In this document: one piece after another, positions 60,938-64,000 of the stretch
How the letters are laid out: each line of letters opens with the position of its first letter
Numbering within the stretch: position 1 is the stretch's first letter
Origin: Anaeramoeba flamelloides
Taxonomy: Eukaryota; Metamonada; Anaeramoebidae
Direction: 5' to 3'
Assembly: GCA_027625915.1 (NCBI GenBank)
Contig: JANTQA010000016.1
Location: 1,307,001 to 1,371,000, forward strand
DNA: 64,000 nt
Made by a program: the position numbers and the translations under genes
Notes under the pieces: model-generated
What the model saw: only the letters and a program-made list of their open reading frames with translations
What the model was told of the DNA's origin: nothing
Database searches by the model: none

Positions 60938-62185
60938 GGGAATAATAACTCTTATTTATTTATTTATTTTTTCCAAAGGTAATAGAGTAATTGTTTACAG
61001 AAAGGATATAATTCAAACCAGATTTACAAGCTTATTTATCAACTTTAAAGAAATGAATTATCATTTTTACAATAGTTCATTTTTACCAATTAAATTTTCA
61101 TTCAAAAGATCTGATCCAATTTTTTTTTGGATTTTGAAATCGAATTAGAAAAAAAAAAATTTGCAAAAAAATTTTTAATCTAAAGAAATCTCACTTTTAG
61201 TAAATTCATGTGAGAGTATCTATGAACAAATAACCTTGGTCCTAGAATCTAATTTTAAAAATATAACAAAAAAACAGTCAAATATTGAATCCTTGTAGAT
61301 CTAAAAAAAAAATGATCATTTATTTTATTCACAAATATTTATTATTTTTCTTGAAATTTGAAAGATTATGGAGTATTCAACCACAAATACTCATGGTATA
61401 AACTAGGAACGATAAGTATTAAAATCAATTTTAATAAAATATCTATTTTTCTTTTATTATTGAAAATATTAATTTGAATTCATTTTATTTATTTAAAAAT
61501 CTTTTAAAAAATTGATGAATAATTGTAAATTATATTGATATATATATAAATATTTGTGTTGTCAATAGTCCACTGAAAAAATAGAGATTGGGTTATTAAT
61601 TATTGTTTATAAATAATAAAATTCAAAAAGTATTTCTTTAGATTATAAGTTGAATTTTGCAGTTTTTAAAATTGTATTTTGGGAGAATTTTGAATTTTTT
61701 TTATTTGGTTTTTTTTTTTACAGATTATTTTAATTTTAATTTAATTGAAAAAAATGATTTCAATTTCAAGATGAATCAAAATATTATATATTTTTCAAGT
61801 ATAAAAAAAAGTATTGTAATTTTTTTGAAATTAAGTATATACTTTAATACTGGAATATTCCAGAACTTGATGATTATATTGTTTAAAGTGCATTTTAGAA
61901 TAATTATTTCTAAATACAATAAGATTTCTTCCTTTATTCAAAGAAAATAATGTTTTTTATAATAATTGAGAAATTATTTGGATTTTGCACCTTTTTCAAG
62001 AATGAGAAAAAATAATCAAAACTTTTTAAAAACAGCAATTCATTTCTGAAAATAGCTTTGAAATGTAAGTGGGTTATTTGTCGGAATCATATTTTAACTT
62101 TGTTTTTTAATTTTAAGATACGGTAATTTTTTTTTGAATTTGCTATTAAATCTACTTTAGATTTCTTTTTTGGTTTACTAGTCCC
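60938..62185 (+). mobile_element. 1.25 kb TTAA-flanked element, non-autonomous
   Basis: TTAA at 60934-60937 and 62186-62189. The left end is GGGAATAATAACTC and the right end TTTACTAGTCCC. It aligns end to end with the minus-strand element at 10174-11386 and partially with 23880-24440 and 6940-7335. The short outer inverted repeats share GGGACTAGT with the pair at 20591-23427, but the interior differs. The open frames inside are low complexity; no transposase recognised. Confidence 0.8.
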
Positions 62186-63175
62186 TTAAAGCTAAATAAA
62201 AAATGGTTTTTAATACTCTAAATTTTTTGAATTTTGTATATTTTGTTTAAATTTTACATTTTCAAAATTTTTAAAGATCTAAATCAATTATTTTATAAAG
62301 CTTAAAATAATTAAATTAAATTTTCCATATGTATTTTTTTCAAAGCTATTTCTTGGGTTTGTTAAAAGTTGTTTATTTGGATTTTACAATTTGTTTGAGA
62401 GTTTTTGAATTTTACACCCTTAACAACTAGCTTTTTAGGCGAAAACAGTGAAATAATGTATCAAATCAGCTTTGGAAGAGTTATGTAATTCAAGTAATAT
62501 TTATACAAGGAATTTCTTTTAGAAAAAATGTGAACTTTTAAACAAATTACAACAATTTTCACAATTTTTGCCTTTTTAGATTATACAAAATTTTGATTTT
62601 AATATTTTATAATTTTCATTTCAACTTTCTGAACTCACACTATTTTCTCTGACTGTCTACATATTTATTACATTTACTTTTACAAGTTTGAAATGTTCTC
62701 AAATTTGAATTTGTACTTGAAAATCCCCAAAAGCCATTTTTTGCAATTATTTTTTTTCTGTTATTTTCAATTTTCTTCAAGATTGAATAACAAAGAAAAA
62801 AAGTCTTGGTGAAAAGGTAAATATGAACAAAAAATGTTTTTTTTTTATTTTTTTTGTCCAATTTCTTCCATGTGAAAATTTTTTGTGAGAACTGAAAGTG
62901 AAATAACACAATTACTCAACCCCCTCAAGGGTGGAAACATAGTCCTTAAACACTACAAAAAATCACCAGACTTTTTCAAAAATCTCTATTCTTTTATCAA
63001 ACTTTCAGAGAATTTACAAACCTTTCAAACACATTCGAACACTTTTGTAACTGAAACATGTTTTAAAAGTGATAAACTTTGAAAAAGTCAAAAGATTTTT
63101 TTAAGGTGAACATTATCAAAAAAAAACCATTTTTTCACAAATTAATTTTCGGGTTTTAATTGAATAAACAAAATA
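62186..63175. repeat. ankyrin-gene upstream region with a dispersed repeat (62660-63070)
   Basis: 62660-63070 matches 12845-13170: AAGTTTGAAATGTTCTCAAA, GTACTTGAAAATCCC, and AAGGGTGGAAACATAGTCC against AAGGGTCAGAACGTAGTCC. The last 100 bp before the ATG are free of the repeat and probably hold the promoter. Confidence 0.55.
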
Positions 63176-63871
63176 ATGTCAACTCAAATTGCTCTAAACT
63201 TTCAGACTGTTACAGACGAAGACATAAAAAAATATGTTACTATCAAAAATGGATCGTCTATCTTTCCTCGTAAATACTCAACACTACTTTGTTATGTGCA
63301 TAGTCGCCATTTACACAATATTGACACACTACAGCATTTGGTTTCGATGGGGTGTAATCTAAACCAACGGGATCGCTATGGAAGCACCGCATTACTGTGG
63401 TGTTGTGTTAGGAATTCTATAACCATGGAAGCAATGAAATTTTTGCTTGCTGCAGGAGCGGATCCAAACATTGGTTCCGAAAGAGGAGACACACCGATCA
63501 TTGCTTTGTGCAAATTCTATCGGCCGCCTTTGGACAAAATTGAATTACTAATCAAATATAAAGCCATTTTAAACTTTAATGAGTCGAAAATAAAAAGCCC
63601 TTTGCATTGGGCATGTGAACAACGAGCCGACGATACATTGGAATTGGTCAAACTCTTGATCGAAAAGGGATCCAATGTGAATCTTATTGATAAAAACAAC
63701 AAAACTGCATTACATTATGCGCTTTCTGACATTTATTACAATTTACCAATTATCAAGCTTTTGATCGACAATAACGCAGATTTAACAATTGAAGATAAGG
63801 AAGGGAAAACGCCACTAATGTTAATAAATGATTCGAAATTAAATTTAGAACAATTAATTTCCAAAAAGTAA
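63176..63871 (+). CDS. ankyrin-repeat protein, 231 residues, single exon
   Basis: ATG start (MSTQIALNFQTVTDEDIKK) and TAA stop, no intron needed. From residue about 38 there are five to six ankyrin repeats with the usual pattern: DRYGSTALLWCCVRN, GADPNIGSERGDTPIIALC, SPLHWACEQR, GSNVNLIDKNNKTALHYAL and NADLTIEDKEGKTPLM. The short N-terminal cap precedes an STLLCYVHSRHLHN repeat start. Ankyrin arrays are protein-binding scaffolds; the partner cannot be told. No signal peptide or membrane segment. Less AT-rich than the flanks, which supports a real gene. Confidence 0.9.
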   Translation: MSTQIALNFQTVTDEDIKKYVTIKNGSSIFPRKYSTLLCYVHSRHLHNIDTLQHLVSMGCNLNQRDRYGSTALLWCCVRNSITMEAMKFLLAAGADPNIGSERGDTPIIALCKFYRPPLDKIELLIKYKAILNFNESKIKSPLHWACEQRADDTLELVKLLIEKGSNVNLIDKNNKTALHYALSDIYYNLPIIKLLIDNNADLTIEDKEGKTPLMLINDSKLNLEQLISKK

Positions 63872-64000
63872 TAAACGCGATCTTTTTCTGTAAAACCCAT
63901 TGCATTGAACACCAAAAGATTGAAATTAAGAACCAAAATTCTTAATTAATTCATGGTATTCTCTTTTTTTTTTTTTTATTGAAGGGGAAATTTGTTTCCC
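63872..64000. other. 3' flank of the ankyrin gene
   Basis: No gene. Ends in a T-rich tract (about 63964-63978). Confidence 0.5.

Noticed and set aside
10174-62185. A transposase gene within the TTAA elements
   Set aside because: No DDE-like or other transposase frame is present; only low-complexity frames and one short cysteine-rich relic.
1-64000. CRISPR arrays, rRNA or tRNA genes
   Set aside because: No regular spacer-repeat pattern beyond the minisatellite, no rRNA-like blocks, and no cloverleaf with recognisable A and B boxes was seen by eye. A tRNA scan could still find one.

Overview
The window is very AT-rich eukaryotic nuclear DNA with long A and T homopolymers, spliced genes (GT..AG introns), the standard stop codons, and a heavy load of small inverted-repeat elements. 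A near full-length neurofibromin, an RCC1-BTB protein, a small Myb protein and an ankyrin protein, together with Asn/Lys-rich inserts, suggest a free-living protist. An anaerobic amoeba of the Anaeramoeba type is my best guess, but that is inference from gene style only.

Layout. 1-1992: intergenic, with an old palindromic MITE and a fold-back array. 1993-5130 (-): a Myb gene cut into small exons, with two inverted-repeat elements in one intron. 5131-11611: no recognised gene; dispersed repeats, a second fold-back array, an old MITE and a 1.2 kb TTAA-flanked element. 11612-20133 (+): an RCC1-BTB gene of two exons separated by a 6.8 kb intron that holds a truncated LINE, two TTAA-flanked MITEs, two other inverted repeats and a 12-bp minisatellite. 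20134-25366: intergenic, with two 0.93 kb TTAA-flanked elements facing each other, about 2.8 kb in all. 25367-40062 (+): a neurofibromin (NF1) orthologue in five exons, collinear with the human protein from N-terminus to C-terminus, with four single-base frame breaks, all in homopolymers. 41211-48582 (-): a LINE with endonuclease, reverse transcriptase and an RRM-like ORF1, split by six copies of a 197-bp palindromic TA-flanked MITE. Four more copies follow to 50117. 50118-55671: decayed dispersed repeats. 55672-56479 (+): an unknown two-exon gene. 57295-58925: a third fold-back array and a decayed LINE. 59453-59873 (-): two exons of an unknown gene. 60938-62185: another TTAA-flanked element. 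63176-63871 (+): an ankyrin-repeat gene.

The genes do not form a pathway. Neurofibromin (Ras-GAP), RCC1-BTB and ankyrin proteins would belong to signalling and scaffolding, and Myb to transcription. The main theme is architectural: the longest introns and the intergenic space carry several families of perfect or near-perfect palindromic elements. The most notable are a TA-targeted 197-bp MITE that has recently multiplied in and beside one LINE, and a TTAA-targeted family whose ends begin with GG.
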